This document shows, one piece after another, positions 36,305 to 44,109 of a stretch of 64,000 bases of DNA. Made by a program: the position numbers and the translations under genes. Each line of letters opens with the position of its first letter. Position 1 is the first letter of the stretch. Under the pieces are notes generated by a model. It worked only from the letters and a program-made list of their open reading frames with translations. It was not told where the DNA came from and searched no databases. Origin of the DNA: Pseudobdellovibrionaceae bacterium (GTDB taxonomy: Bacteria; Bdellovibrionota; Bdellovibrionia; Bdellovibrionales; UBA1609). The stretch spans positions 62,001 to 126,000 of the forward strand of contig JACKAN010000001.1 of the NCBI GenBank assembly GCA_020635055.1, written 5' to 3'.

Positions 36305-37744
36305 ATGTATAAATATATATTACTATTACTTTTACCTTCAATTGCGAACGCCAACGAAAACATACCAACTTATTTAAAATATACGTATCTGCTTTCTCCA
36401 CAAATTATACCCTCTGATGCGTTGAGCACATCTGAACATGCATTTAGTAATTTAGTTTATACTGGTCTATTTAAATTAAATAATGATGGAAGTTATGAAA
36501 ACGAATTAGTAAATACATATAATTTTAATTTTGAAAATAAATATATTGAAATTGAAATAAACAATAATGCATACTTTCATGATGGTAGTAAAATTACTAA
36601 TAAAGATGTAAAATATAGTCTCAATTACTTAATAAATAAAAGTAAAAACAAAAACTCGTTTTCTTCGATTAAAAATATAATGATTAATAAATCAAAAATT
36701 TATATATTCACTGACTTTTCTGAGCCAATCATACCATTGTTGGCTTCACCATTGACGAAAATTTGGAAAAAGAGCGGAACAAATATCATCGGCAGTGGAC
36801 CATACAAAATTATAGAAGTTAATTTTAGCGAAAAAATAGTAGAATTATCTAGATTCGAAAAATACATTCATCTGGGTGAATATAGCTTAGAAAAAATTAA
36901 AATAGTACAAACCAGTGAAAAAAAGGCAATCGAAGATTCATTATCTGGTAAAAGCCATGATATGCTAGACTTTGTAATAAATAATCCATCCAAGATTACA
37001 AAAAATATATACAGTACAATAATTAACAAACCCATATCTGCCACTTGGATAATGTCATTTAATTTACAAAATCCATTTTTAAAAAATGAGAAAGTTAGAA
37101 ATTGTATTAGGCAAGCTTTCCCAAAAGAAATATTTGTTAAAAAATTTCTTCCTTATCATCAATTAGCGTCCTCATACTTGCCACCCACCATATTACTGCA
37201 GAATAATAAGAATTCTGAAGCTAATAAAATTAAATGCGAAAATATAGCTTTAAAAAATGAATTAATCTTAGATTACCCTATAGAAATTGCTCAAGCAAAA
37301 GAGCAGTGTGAATTTATATCTTCTTACTTAAAAAAATCAGGTATTCACATTAAATGTAATATTATAGAATTTCCCAAAGTACTAGAGAGAATTCAACAAA
37401 AAAAATGGCAATTATCTATACTTGCCATGTCAGCAGAAGTACCAAGCATTTATTATTTAGTAAGTCCATTTTATAGCAAAGCTTCTTTTAATCTTATCAA
37501 TAGTGAAATTATTGAATTAGATAACCTACTATTAGAAGCCCGAAATACTCCAACTAAGCAAAATAAATTTAGTACATTTATGAAAATTGACAATTTTCTA
37601 ATTAAGAATAATTTAATTTTACCAATTTCACACCCCGTTCATTACTCAATAAAAAACAATTGTATTAAAGGTCTAACCTTAAATACTTTTGGACCATCAT
37701 ACTTAAATTATAGAAATGTATTCTTTAAAAAAGAGTGTTTATAA
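36305..37744 (+). CDS. Family 5 extracellular solute-binding protein
   Basis: The protein has 479 residues with a short signal peptide (MYKYILLLLLPSIANANE). It shows the SBP_bac_5 pattern: an early LVYTGLFKLNNDGSYENEL, NNNAYFHDGSKITNKDVKYS (the FHDG and T-x-x-DV hallmark), IIGSGPYKIIEV, and NPFLKNEKVRNCIRQAF. Such proteins capture oligopeptides, nickel or similar ligands for ABC importers. No permease or ATPase gene is nearby; instead a histidine kinase gene follows almost directly. This may be a periplasmic sensor partner rather than a transporter part. It is very AT-rich. Confidence 0.85.
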   Translation: MYKYILLLLLPSIANANENIPTYLKYTYLLSPQIIPSDALSTSEHAFSNLVYTGLFKLNNDGSYENELVNTYNFNFENKYIEIEINNNAYFHDGSKITNKDVKYSLNYLINKSKNKNSFSSIKNIMINKSKIYIFTDFSEPIIPLLASPLTKIWKKSGTNIIGSGPYKIIEVNFSEKIVELSRFEKYIHLGEYSLEKIKIVQTSEKKAIEDSLSGKSHDMLDFVINNPSKITKNIYSTIINKPISATWIMSFNLQNPFLKNEKVRNCIRQAFPKEIFVKKFLPYHQLASSYLPPTILLQNNKNSEANKIKCENIALKNELILDYPIEIAQAKEQCEFISSYLKKSGIHIKCNIIEFPKVLERIQQKKWQLSILAMSAEVPSIYYLVSPFYSKASFNLINSEIIELDNLLLEARNTPTKQNKFSTFMKIDNFLIKNNLILPISHPVHYSIKNNCIKGLTLNTFGPSYLNYRNVFFKKECL

Positions 37745-37746
37745 TA

Positions 37747-39159
37747 ATGAAATTTAATAATTCAAAACCATTAACTAACCACATAAGAAACCTCTTCAAA
37801 AAGCAATTTTTAATATTATCAATGGCTCTATGCCTTATTATTGGTCCAATTATTTTTTGGAGTATTAATAATTTTTATTTCAGATCAAATAGATATCTTA
37901 TTGAAAGTAGTTTAAGCTATATTAAGCATTTATTAGTTATTGGTGACATTACCGAGCTTCAAAACCACATTAATGGCCTTGTAAAACAAAGTAATTTAAT
38001 AAAACTTGAAATTATAGAAAGCGATACAAATAAAAATTTACTGTCATCAAATATCATAAACATGAAATCCTTAGTCTTAGTAAATAATCATGTTATACTA
38101 TCTATACCTGAGCAAAATATAGATTATAAAATAAATTATACCTATCCATACCCTGTTTTTGACTCATTTTTTTATTTTTTTACAGCTTTATTAATTATAA
38201 TATTATTTGGCCTTGTTGCCACGAATTTAATTAGAAACACTAGTAAGATTATTGATGATTCTTTTATGTATTTATCACATATATTTAATGAATTTAAGAA
38301 TGAAGGTTTAAATCTCAAGCCAATAGATATTAGAAAAGAACACCCCCTCGAAGTGATTCAAATAATTGATACTTTAAACTCTAATATCAAGCAATTAAGA
38401 GAAGCTGAAAACAATAAATTATTACTTGCTGAAACAAAGGCATTTAATAACATTGCCAAGCAAGTAGCGCATGACATTAGAAGCCCATTGACAAGCCTAG
38501 AAATATTAGCTGCAAAACTAAAAGACCAACCAATTGCAGATAAAAATCTAATCAAAAATTCAATTAAAAGGATTAAAGAAATATCTGAAGATTTGTTGCA
38601 AAAAGATAGAAATAATTTAAATAAATATAAAATATCTCATACAAATAATCAAACTTCAATTCAAATAAAACAAAATGAAATTGTAAATAACATAGAACCT
38701 ATTGTTATATCTGATTTAATTTATAAAATAATTGAAGAAAAAAAAGTAGAATATTCTATAAAGAAAAACATTAACTTTCTAGTTAACACAGATGATTCAT
38801 TGAATAATATTTTATGCAGAATTGATTACAAGAATTTTTCCAGGGCTATTTCTAATTTAATAAATAATTCAGTAGAAGCTATTGAGGAAAGTAAAAGTGG
38901 TTTTATTTCAATTTATTCATCTCTAGAAGATGATTGTATACTTATAGAATTAAGAGATAGCGGCAAGGGTATTTCTCCAGAAAATATGGAAAGCATCCTT
39001 GTTAATGGAGTTAGTTTGGGTAAGGTAAACGGAAATGGCATTGGTCTATCTTTTGCAAAACAAGTTATTGAATCTTTTAATGGAATATTTAAAATAAATT
39101 CAAAACTCAATGTTGGGACAACAATTAGCATATTTTTACCAAGATTAGACTCTGTATAG
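37747..39159 (+). CDS. Membrane sensor histidine kinase
   Basis: The ATG at 37747 is preferred, two bases after the upstream stop, over a GTG at 37735 that overlaps it. The 470-residue protein has two transmembrane helices (about 20-42 and 141-163) around a ~100-residue periplasmic sensor, a HAMP-like linker, a HisKA box with H242 (VAHDIRSPLTSLE), and a HATPase_c domain (NLINNSVEAIEES, LRDSGKGISPE, GNGIGLSFAKQV). No response regulator gene is adjacent, so its partner is elsewhere. Pairing with the solute-binding protein suggests ligand-dependent signalling. It is strongly AT-rich like its neighbour. Confidence 0.88.
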   Translation: MKFNNSKPLTNHIRNLFKKQFLILSMALCLIIGPIIFWSINNFYFRSNRYLIESSLSYIKHLLVIGDITELQNHINGLVKQSNLIKLEIIESDTNKNLLSSNIINMKSLVLVNNHVILSIPEQNIDYKINYTYPYPVFDSFFYFFTALLIIILFGLVATNLIRNTSKIIDDSFMYLSHIFNEFKNEGLNLKPIDIRKEHPLEVIQIIDTLNSNIKQLREAENNKLLLAETKAFNNIAKQVAHDIRSPLTSLEILAAKLKDQPIADKNLIKNSIKRIKEISEDLLQKDRNNLNKYKISHTNNQTSIQIKQNEIVNNIEPIVISDLIYKIIEEKKVEYSIKKNINFLVNTDDSLNNILCRIDYKNFSRAISNLINNSVEAIEESKSGFISIYSSLEDDCILIELRDSGKGISPENMESILVNGVSLGKVNGNGIGLSFAKQVIESFNGIFKINSKLNVGTTISIFLPRLDSV

Positions 39160-39305
39160 ATCAATCAGTTGTGGTTGCAGGTTTTGTTGAAAGATCTATT
39201 TAAAAAAGATTTTTATCATCCAACTAGTTTCTCCAGCTAAGATTACTTTTAAAACTATTATAAAATCGTTACCTCTTTCTTGTTTTGTTTCATTAAAAAC
39301 CTTAA

Positions 39306-39611
39306 TTACACTGTTAAAAACATCTTCGTTGGTGATTTTGAAAAATGAATGTGGCTAGTACAATTAATTGAACCATCTAAGTTTAAACAGTATTTATATT
39401 TTCCAGTTTTATTAAACACCTCAATGTGATTTTTGTGAAGATTATCTAAATAACTATGATCTCCATTTTTTATATACTGCAATTCACCTACCTTATATAC
39501 AACTTGATGAATGTTTTGCCCTTGGTAAAACCTTGATGTTTTTTGAGAGGCTGGTTTAATTTCTTGGCTAAATTTCGTAGCAAAAAACTCACCCATATTA
39601 CTTACATGCAT
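39306..39611 (-). CDS. Possible polymorphic-toxin C-terminal domain fragment
   Basis: The frame has 101 residues. Its middle (ELQYIKNGDHSYLDNLHKNH followed by IEVFNKTGKYKYCLNLDGS) resembles colicin-E3/E5-like or related nuclease tips of polymorphic toxins, where a [YI]xKxGDxxYxDxxHxxHxEVFxxxG pattern occurs. There is no secretion domain and no ribosome binding site. The start lies close to an IS3 remnant, so it is likely the orphan tip of a longer toxin, or an antitoxin-less remnant. The family call is tentative. Confidence 0.4.
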   Translation of the reverse strand: MHVSNMGEFFATKFSQEIKPASQKTSRFYQGQNIHQVVYKVGELQYIKNGDHSYLDNLHKNHIEVFNKTGKYKYCLNLDGSINCTSHIHFSKSPTKMFLTV

Positions 39612-39636
39612 ACTTAATTTGCTAAAATACTTTCCG

Positions 39637-39959
39637 AGTGCTTTTTTTTAATACACGGTTAATTTCTTCTATATAACCAAGCTCTTTTTTAAGTTTATGA
39701 ACTTCTTTTTCAAGATCCTCATAGCTGGGCCTATCTTTAGACTTTGTTAATTTTCCGACAGAAAATTCCTTTCTCCAACGGCTTAAGGCAGCTTTACTTA
39801 CCCCTAATTCCTTACAGGTGTTTGAAATTCCTGCTATTTTGCTTCTGGCTACCGCTTCTTGTTTAAATTCGTTAATATATTTATTCATGACTTTCTCCTC
39901 ATACCATAATTGGTGAAAAAAGACTCACATGATGTCTCCAGTGATTTTGGGGAAGTCCA
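39637..39959 (-). pseudogene. IS3 (type 2) right-end fragment with truncated orfA
   Basis: The sequence from the GTGCTTTTTTTT tract to GGGGAAGTCCA matches about 25790-26102 closely. It keeps the orfA start and most of OrfA (MNKYINEFKQEAVARSKIAG...) but loses orfB. The outer end still carries the intact terminal inverted repeat. It is followed at once by a group II intron fragment. Confidence 0.88.
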
Positions 39960-39964
39960 CTGTC

Positions 39965-40265
39965 TCTACATGCCATGCTCTTGGACCCCGGAAAGGCCAG
40001 AGTCAATTTTGACTCTGATATTGCCTTCGCTTCTTCATACCCACTCGGCCCTTTCACATCACCATTATCTCTCGGGGCTCTATCACTTAAAGGTGATATT
40101 CCACCTAATGGCCTGCAGACTCTCTGTCTACACTTCACGAGCTTCGTTGCCTAACTCGCGCAAGACTCGATACAAGGCCTCTGTCCCCAGAGCTACCTTG
40201 GAAGGACTTGACGACTATTGTTAACCGTCGCACCTTCAAGCAAACGCCAGCTTTGCTTGGCGTAC
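39965..40265 (-). repeat. 5' fragment of the group II intron plus its upstream hairpin
   Basis: These 301 bases match 42651-42951 almost exactly. Read on the minus strand they begin with the hairpin CAAGCAAA/TTTGCTTG and continue into GTGCGACGG (the intron 5' end, at 40233) and most of ribozyme domain I. They then stop before the reverse transcriptase gene. It is a truncated intron copy at a second site that has the same kind of hairpin target. Confidence 0.85.
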
Positions 40266-40523
40266 ATGAGATAATTGTAAATGTGAATTACAACTTTGAC
40301 TAGCCTGGGAAATTGCTTTTAATAACATTTACTGTCATTTACTTTAATTTAGACGAGGAATGACCCGATTTTGTTACCCAATTGAAACCCACACCACTTT
40401 GAGGCATAGGAAAAAAGTCTTATGCCCTTCAGGAGTGTAAGTAGATTAAACATTTACGTTGGCAGTAAATTCATAATAATATTGAGAGTGGTTTTGTATT
40501 ATAAGGTTAAAAAAATCTACAGA

Positions 40524-40751
40524 TCATCCGATTTTTTTGTCATCATCTAAGTGAATCACTAATTCAGACTCTTCATTGGCAAACTTGCGCAAGCACATAT
40601 TGATTAGTGTTTGGTAGGGGATGCCTGTTTTCTTTGCCACACGATTAAAATAACTCAATATGTCTTCATCTAGACGAATGGTCTTTTGAATTTTATTGGG
40701 GCGATAAAATTTACCCCGAACACTCTTAGAAAAATCATATTCCTTCTTCAT
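40524..40751 (-). CDS. brnA: BrnA-like antitoxin
   Basis: The start at 40751 (MKKEYDFSKSVRGKFYRP) gives the usual ~75-residue antitoxin; the longer start at 40817 would run deep into the toxin gene. The protein has a conserved BrnA N-terminal toxin-binding segment (YDFSKSVRGKFYRPNK) and a ribbon-helix-helix DNA-binding part (KTIRLDEDILSYFNRVAKKT, then PYQTLINMCLRKF). It should bind BrnT and repress the operon. It overlaps the brnT end by 17 bases. Confidence 0.85.
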   Translation of the reverse strand: MKKEYDFSKSVRGKFYRPNKIQKTIRLDEDILSYFNRVAKKTGIPYQTLINMCLRKFANEESELVIHLDDDKKIG

Positions 40752-41019
40752 AGTTTTGCCTTTCCTTTTTTGTCGCTTTGCGAGCAGAAATAATTCGTAT
40801 GAACTCACCAGACTCACTGTCCATATAGGTGTGGACGACCACTATTGTTTTTTTATCAGCAGCTAAGCCAATAGTAACCCATCGCTCCTCACCATGACCT
40901 TTAGAATCCAAGAGAGAGAGTTGATGAGGGTCATTAAAAACTGTGGCCGCCACCTCAAATGAGATCCCGTGTTTTTTTATGTTTATAGTAGCTTTGATCG
41001 GATCCCATGTGATAACCAT
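40735..41019 (-). CDS. brnT: BrnT-like ribonuclease toxin
   Basis: The protein has 94 residues and the BrnT pattern: WDPIKATINIKKHGISFEVA, VFNDPHQLS, HGEERWVTIGLA and FIRIISARKATKKERQNYEE. In the family this fold is RelE-like and cleaves RNA, with Arg and His residues of the IISARKA region involved. The gene precedes brnA, as usual for this module. The group II intron ends only about 28 bases before its start on the same strand, so intron insertion may have replaced or separated its promoter. Confidence 0.88.
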   Translation of the reverse strand: MVITWDPIKATINIKKHGISFEVAATVFNDPHQLSLLDSKGHGEERWVTIGLAADKKTIVVVHTYMDSESGEFIRIISARKATKKERQNYEEGI

Positions 41020-41071
41020 AGAGTAGAATTACCTCACACCTTTATAATTAGTGCAAGGTAAGACCCTCGCA

Positions 41072-41104
41072 GATCCCAGCGTGCGAATTTCCCGCACTGG
41101 GCTC
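41072..41104 (-). ncRNA. Group II intron domain V
   Basis: On the minus strand the 33 bases begin GAGCCCAGTGCGGGAAATTC and continue into CGCACGCTGGGATC. They fold into the domain V hairpin: GAGCCCAG/CTGGGATC lower stem, a GTGCG/CGCAC upper stem and a GGAAAT-type loop. It is the catalytic heart of the ribozyme and looks intact, with a lower-stem AGC-type triad position present as GCC. Confidence 0.85.
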
Positions 41105-41125
41105 TTCAAAATCAGATTCAGTATA

Positions 41126-42508
41126 TCAGTAAACATAGTTACTCCCAAGTTGTTTGAGCTTTAACGATTCCCATGGTTCCACTAAAGGAAAGTTTCTGAT
41201 TCTTTCATTGAATCCATCCCAAGAGTAGGACCTCTTCTGACTTCTCCGATTTAACCATTTAAACAATGATTGAATGGCCTTCCGATAGAAGTAGTGAAGT
41301 TTGAGGTTGTTCATTGCATAGCCATAGTAATTGAAGTGTCCCACAATCTTTGATTTCGCAAGTTTCCAGATGGTTGACAGTTTGGTTCTGTTTCTAATAT
41401 TCTTGATCCAGACATCCCACTCACGAAAAGCACTTACCAGCTTTTCTTTCTGAGTTTTTACTTTCAACATCGTCTTCTTTTGCTGTTTACCCCAATAAAA
41501 GGTAAATCCTAGGAAGTTAAAGCTATTGTGCTTATCCTTTCCTAGAATCAGAGTGCGGGTTTTGTCTTCATTTAGCTTAAGCCCAAATTTTCCTACACGG
41601 AGTGCTAAATCCTGTAGAAATCTTATGGAATCATCTTCTTTTTTGAAAAAGAAGACTGCATCATCAGCATATCTCACGATGACATTGTTGCAGGAGGCGT
41701 AGTTTTCTAGAAACCACTGATCCAGAACTTCGTTAAGATAGATATTTGCGAGTATCGGACTCATTATGGATCCTTGTGGTGTGCCGATCTCACTGGGGAT
41801 ATTTTCACCATGTGAGATAAGGCCACCTTTCATGAATCGTCCAATAAGGCCTTTAAACTTATTGTCAGAGATTTTTCGACCCAAAATTTTCATCAATTTT
41901 CGATGAGATATTGTGTTGAAGAAATTTGAGAAGTCTATTTCTACCACATTTTTCCGCTGATTCTTGAATAAAGAATAGTAGCAGGCTTCAATTGCCTTAT
42001 GCGCAGACCTTCCGGGTCTGTACCCGAAGGAATTACGTATAAATAGCGGCTCATAGATTTGTGTTAGAATTTTTCCAACCACCCAATCTACCAGTTTGTC
42101 TTCAAAGCATGTGATGGCAATGGGCCTTGTTTTGCCATTGGCCTTAGGAATAAGAACTTCTCTTTTTGGTTTTGGCTTATAGGATCCGTTTTTAACTTTG
42201 ACTTCTAAATTAAAAAGATTTTCCTCTAAGTTTTTACCATACTCAGACTTACTGATACCATCCACACCCAAGGCCTTTGATCCATCTAAAGCTTTGAATG
42301 CCTCTTTGAAAGAGTCCACATGAAAATGTGTTAGGAGGTTTTCGAACACAAAATGTTTACTTTGTGCTTTTAGACCTATTCTTGCCCAACGACTTTGCGA
42401 CAGGTCTGTGAGACCTGTCGCGATCTGCTTCGAATGCACCCCTCTGTAGAGGCTCGAAGTGCTTGTTGCAAGATCCTGATCTTGTCGACCCCTTTGCTCC
42501 TTTGGCAT
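41126..42508 (-). CDS. ltrA: Group II intron reverse transcriptase/maturase
   Basis: The protein has 460 residues. RT motifs are seen in order: KALGVDGISKSEY (about 78-90), IPKANGKTRPIAI (120-132), NSFGYRPGRSAHKAI (159-173), EIDFSNFFNTIS (190-201), GTPQGSIMSPILANI (242-256), and the catalytic YADD at 280-283. A maturase (X) domain follows (STIWKLAKSKIVGHFNYYGY). No HNH endonuclease is present, as in class C introns. It should splice the intron and copy it into new DNA sites. It appears intact. Confidence 0.9.
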   Translation of the reverse strand: MPKEQRGRQDQDLATSTSSLYRGVHSKQIATGLTDLSQSRWARIGLKAQSKHFVFENLLTHFHVDSFKEAFKALDGSKALGVDGISKSEYGKNLEENLFNLEVKVKNGSYKPKPKREVLIPKANGKTRPIAITCFEDKLVDWVVGKILTQIYEPLFIRNSFGYRPGRSAHKAIEACYYSLFKNQRKNVVEIDFSNFFNTISHRKLMKILGRKISDNKFKGLIGRFMKGGLISHGENIPSEIGTPQGSIMSPILANIYLNEVLDQWFLENYASCNNVIVRYADDAVFFFKKEDDSIRFLQDLALRVGKFGLKLNEDKTRTLILGKDKHNSFNFLGFTFYWGKQQKKTMLKVKTQKEKLVSAFREWDVWIKNIRNRTKLSTIWKLAKSKIVGHFNYYGYAMNNLKLHYFYRKAIQSLFKWLNRRSQKRSYSWDGFNERIRNFPLVEPWESLKLKQLGSNYVY

Positions 42509-42922
42509 TACCCAACCTCAACGCTAATATGAGTCGATCTGACTTCTGTAAGAAGCTTCACACTTGTCTTAAGGTTGTCCCTCTTGAGTTCGTATTTTAA
42601 CATCCGTTTCCATCTCCTTACAGATCTCCCAAGTTCCGACGTTTACTGTATCTACATGCCATGCTCTTGGACCCCGGAAAGGCCAGAGTCAATTTTGACT
42701 CTGATATTGCCTTCGCTTCTTCATACCCACTCGGCCCTTTCACATCACCATTATCTCTCGGGGCTCTATCACTTAAAGGTGATATTCCACCTAATGGCCT
42801 GCAGACTCTCTGTCTACACTTCACGAGCTTCGTTGCCTAACTCGCGCAAGACTCGATACAAGGCCTCTGTCCCCAGAGCTACCTTGGAAGGACTTGACGA
42901 CTATTGTTAACCGTCGCACCTT

Positions 42923-42945
42923 CAAGCAAAGGCCAGCTTTGCTTG
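42923..42945 (-). other. Hairpin at the group II intron insertion site
   Basis: CAAGCAAAG pairs with CTTTGCTTG around a 5-base loop, ending three bases from the intron 5' end. The same hairpin, with an 8-bp stem, precedes the intron fragment at 40237-40259. Class C introns recognise such stem-loops when inserting. Confidence 0.75.
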
Positions 42946-43096
42946 GCGTATATGAACTACATTGTAGTTTATTTATAAGTCATTGTCCACCTCGAAAAAA
43001 TAGCCCTGGGCACCTCGGTGGCAAGCTATGCTAAGGTGCTGAAATAACTGGAGGTGCGACGAAACCTCCAAATTTACAGCCTGACCAAGGCTCAAA
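42946..43096. other. Short intergenic stretch with a hairpin
   Basis: TGGAGGT and ACCTCCA pair around GCGACGAA at about 43048-43070. The 15 bases CGACGAAACCTCCAA at 43057-43071 recur at 34215-34229, downstream of the DarG gene. No gene is seen. Confidence 0.4.
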
Positions 43097-43204
43097 CTGA
43101 AATCCGAAATTAAGATAAGCGTTACGAACCCAAAAACACCATTCAGTGAAAATTCTGAATGTGCATAAGTTTGTCTAGAATTCGGGTTTACCTCGTTTTT
43201 TTGG
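43097..43204 (+). repeat. IS1380 left-end fragment
   Basis: About 108 bases match the left end of the IS1380 element from CTGAAATCCGAAATT to GTTTACCTCG, with a 20-base internal deletion and several substitutions. It is an older solo terminus. Confidence 0.85.
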
Positions 43205-43285
43205 GGAGTCCATTCTAAACATTTATAGAATGAAGTCCAGTTGGGAGAACTTTAGGCGATGCTTCGCTTTCATGCATTGTCGTCT

Positions 43286-43714
43286 TTAATCCGCTGAAAT
43301 TCTAAATGCTCTAGCCATCAACTCTTGCTTTGTCCCCGAAATACCCAATTTACTAGCCAACTCTTTCCACTTTGAAACAGCCACTTTAATTTGCTTTACA
43401 ATGTCCTTCGCCCTAGACACATCTATTCTAAAATACTCTATAACTGACAATGCAAGTTCTAAATTATGAGAATTATCATACTCTGAAATATTTAAACTTA
43501 GTCCATTCCCATCAGCACTTGGGTTTATATCGTAAGCAGGAGAAAGCTTCCATCCGGTCTCTTCTAAAATAAAACCATGATTTCTTAAATGGTCATCTAC
43601 ATTTGAGATGTAAATACTAAGGACAATTCTTCTCCAGAGTTCTTTTGTATGAAAGCAAGTTGATTTTAGGTAAAGATATCCATTGCCCAGTTTATGGGGT
43701 AATTTTTCCAGCAA
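43286..43714 (-). pseudogene. HipA-like kinase, C-terminal fragment
   Basis: The frame has 142 residues and the HipA catalytic-loop region: LWRRIVLSIYISNVDDHLRN (containing D-D-H-x-R-N-H) followed by GWKLSPAYDINPS, the metal-binding DIN. The first two thirds of the protein, including the ATP-binding Lys, are missing, so it is not an active toxin. No HipB gene accompanies it. It differs clearly from the complete HipA at 49214, so it was a separate module. Confidence 0.75.
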
Positions 43715-43805
43715 CTTGCATCGCTGGTCTTCATATTTAGTAGTGACTCAGTTGATAGAATAATTTTGGAAAGTGTTTTTACTGTGAACTTTTCCACTGT
43801 TTTAT

Positions 43806-44051
43806 AAATCCTCATAGCCGGGTTTATCTTTAGACTTTGTTAATTTTCCGACAGAAAATTCCTTTCTCCAACGGCTTAAGGCAGCTTTACTTACCCCTAA
43901 TTCCTTACAGGTGTTTGAAATTCCTGCTATTTTGCTTCTGGCTACCGCTTCTTGTTTAAATTCGTTAATATATTTATTCATGACTTTCTCCTCATACCAT
44001 AATTGGTGAAAAAAGACTCACAGGATGTCTCCAGTGATTTTAGGGAAGTCC
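43806..44051 (-). pseudogene. IS3 (type 2) right-end fragment
   Basis: This 246-bp segment matches the end of the IS at 24844-26102, holding the first ~58 codons of orfA and the terminal repeat in the form TTTTAGGGAAGTCC (one base altered). It is shorter and more diverged than the fragment at 39637. Confidence 0.85.
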
Positions 44052-44109
44052 GGTTTATTAATTTTACAGATACAAAATAATCCATCAAACCATTTAGGTC
44101 AAAAAAATA

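Larger units (their letters stand above)
41048..42919 (-). mobile_element. Group II intron, probably class C
   Basis: The element is about 1.87 kb, read on the minus strand. The 5' end GTGCGACGG lies at 42919. Domains I-III occupy about 400 bases, followed by the intron-encoded reverse transcriptase, a domain V (41072-41104) and a short domain VI stem near 41053-41070. The 3' end is estimated at 41048-41051. A 9-bp stem hairpin lies three bases upstream of the 5' end, and the RT lacks an endonuclease domain. Both are features of class C introns, which insert behind terminator or attC-like hairpins. Confidence 0.85.

Noticed and set aside
42618..42824. Short minus-strand frame in the intron 5' region
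   Set aside because: The sequence belongs to ribozyme domain I and the same frame appears in the truncated copy; it is structural RNA.
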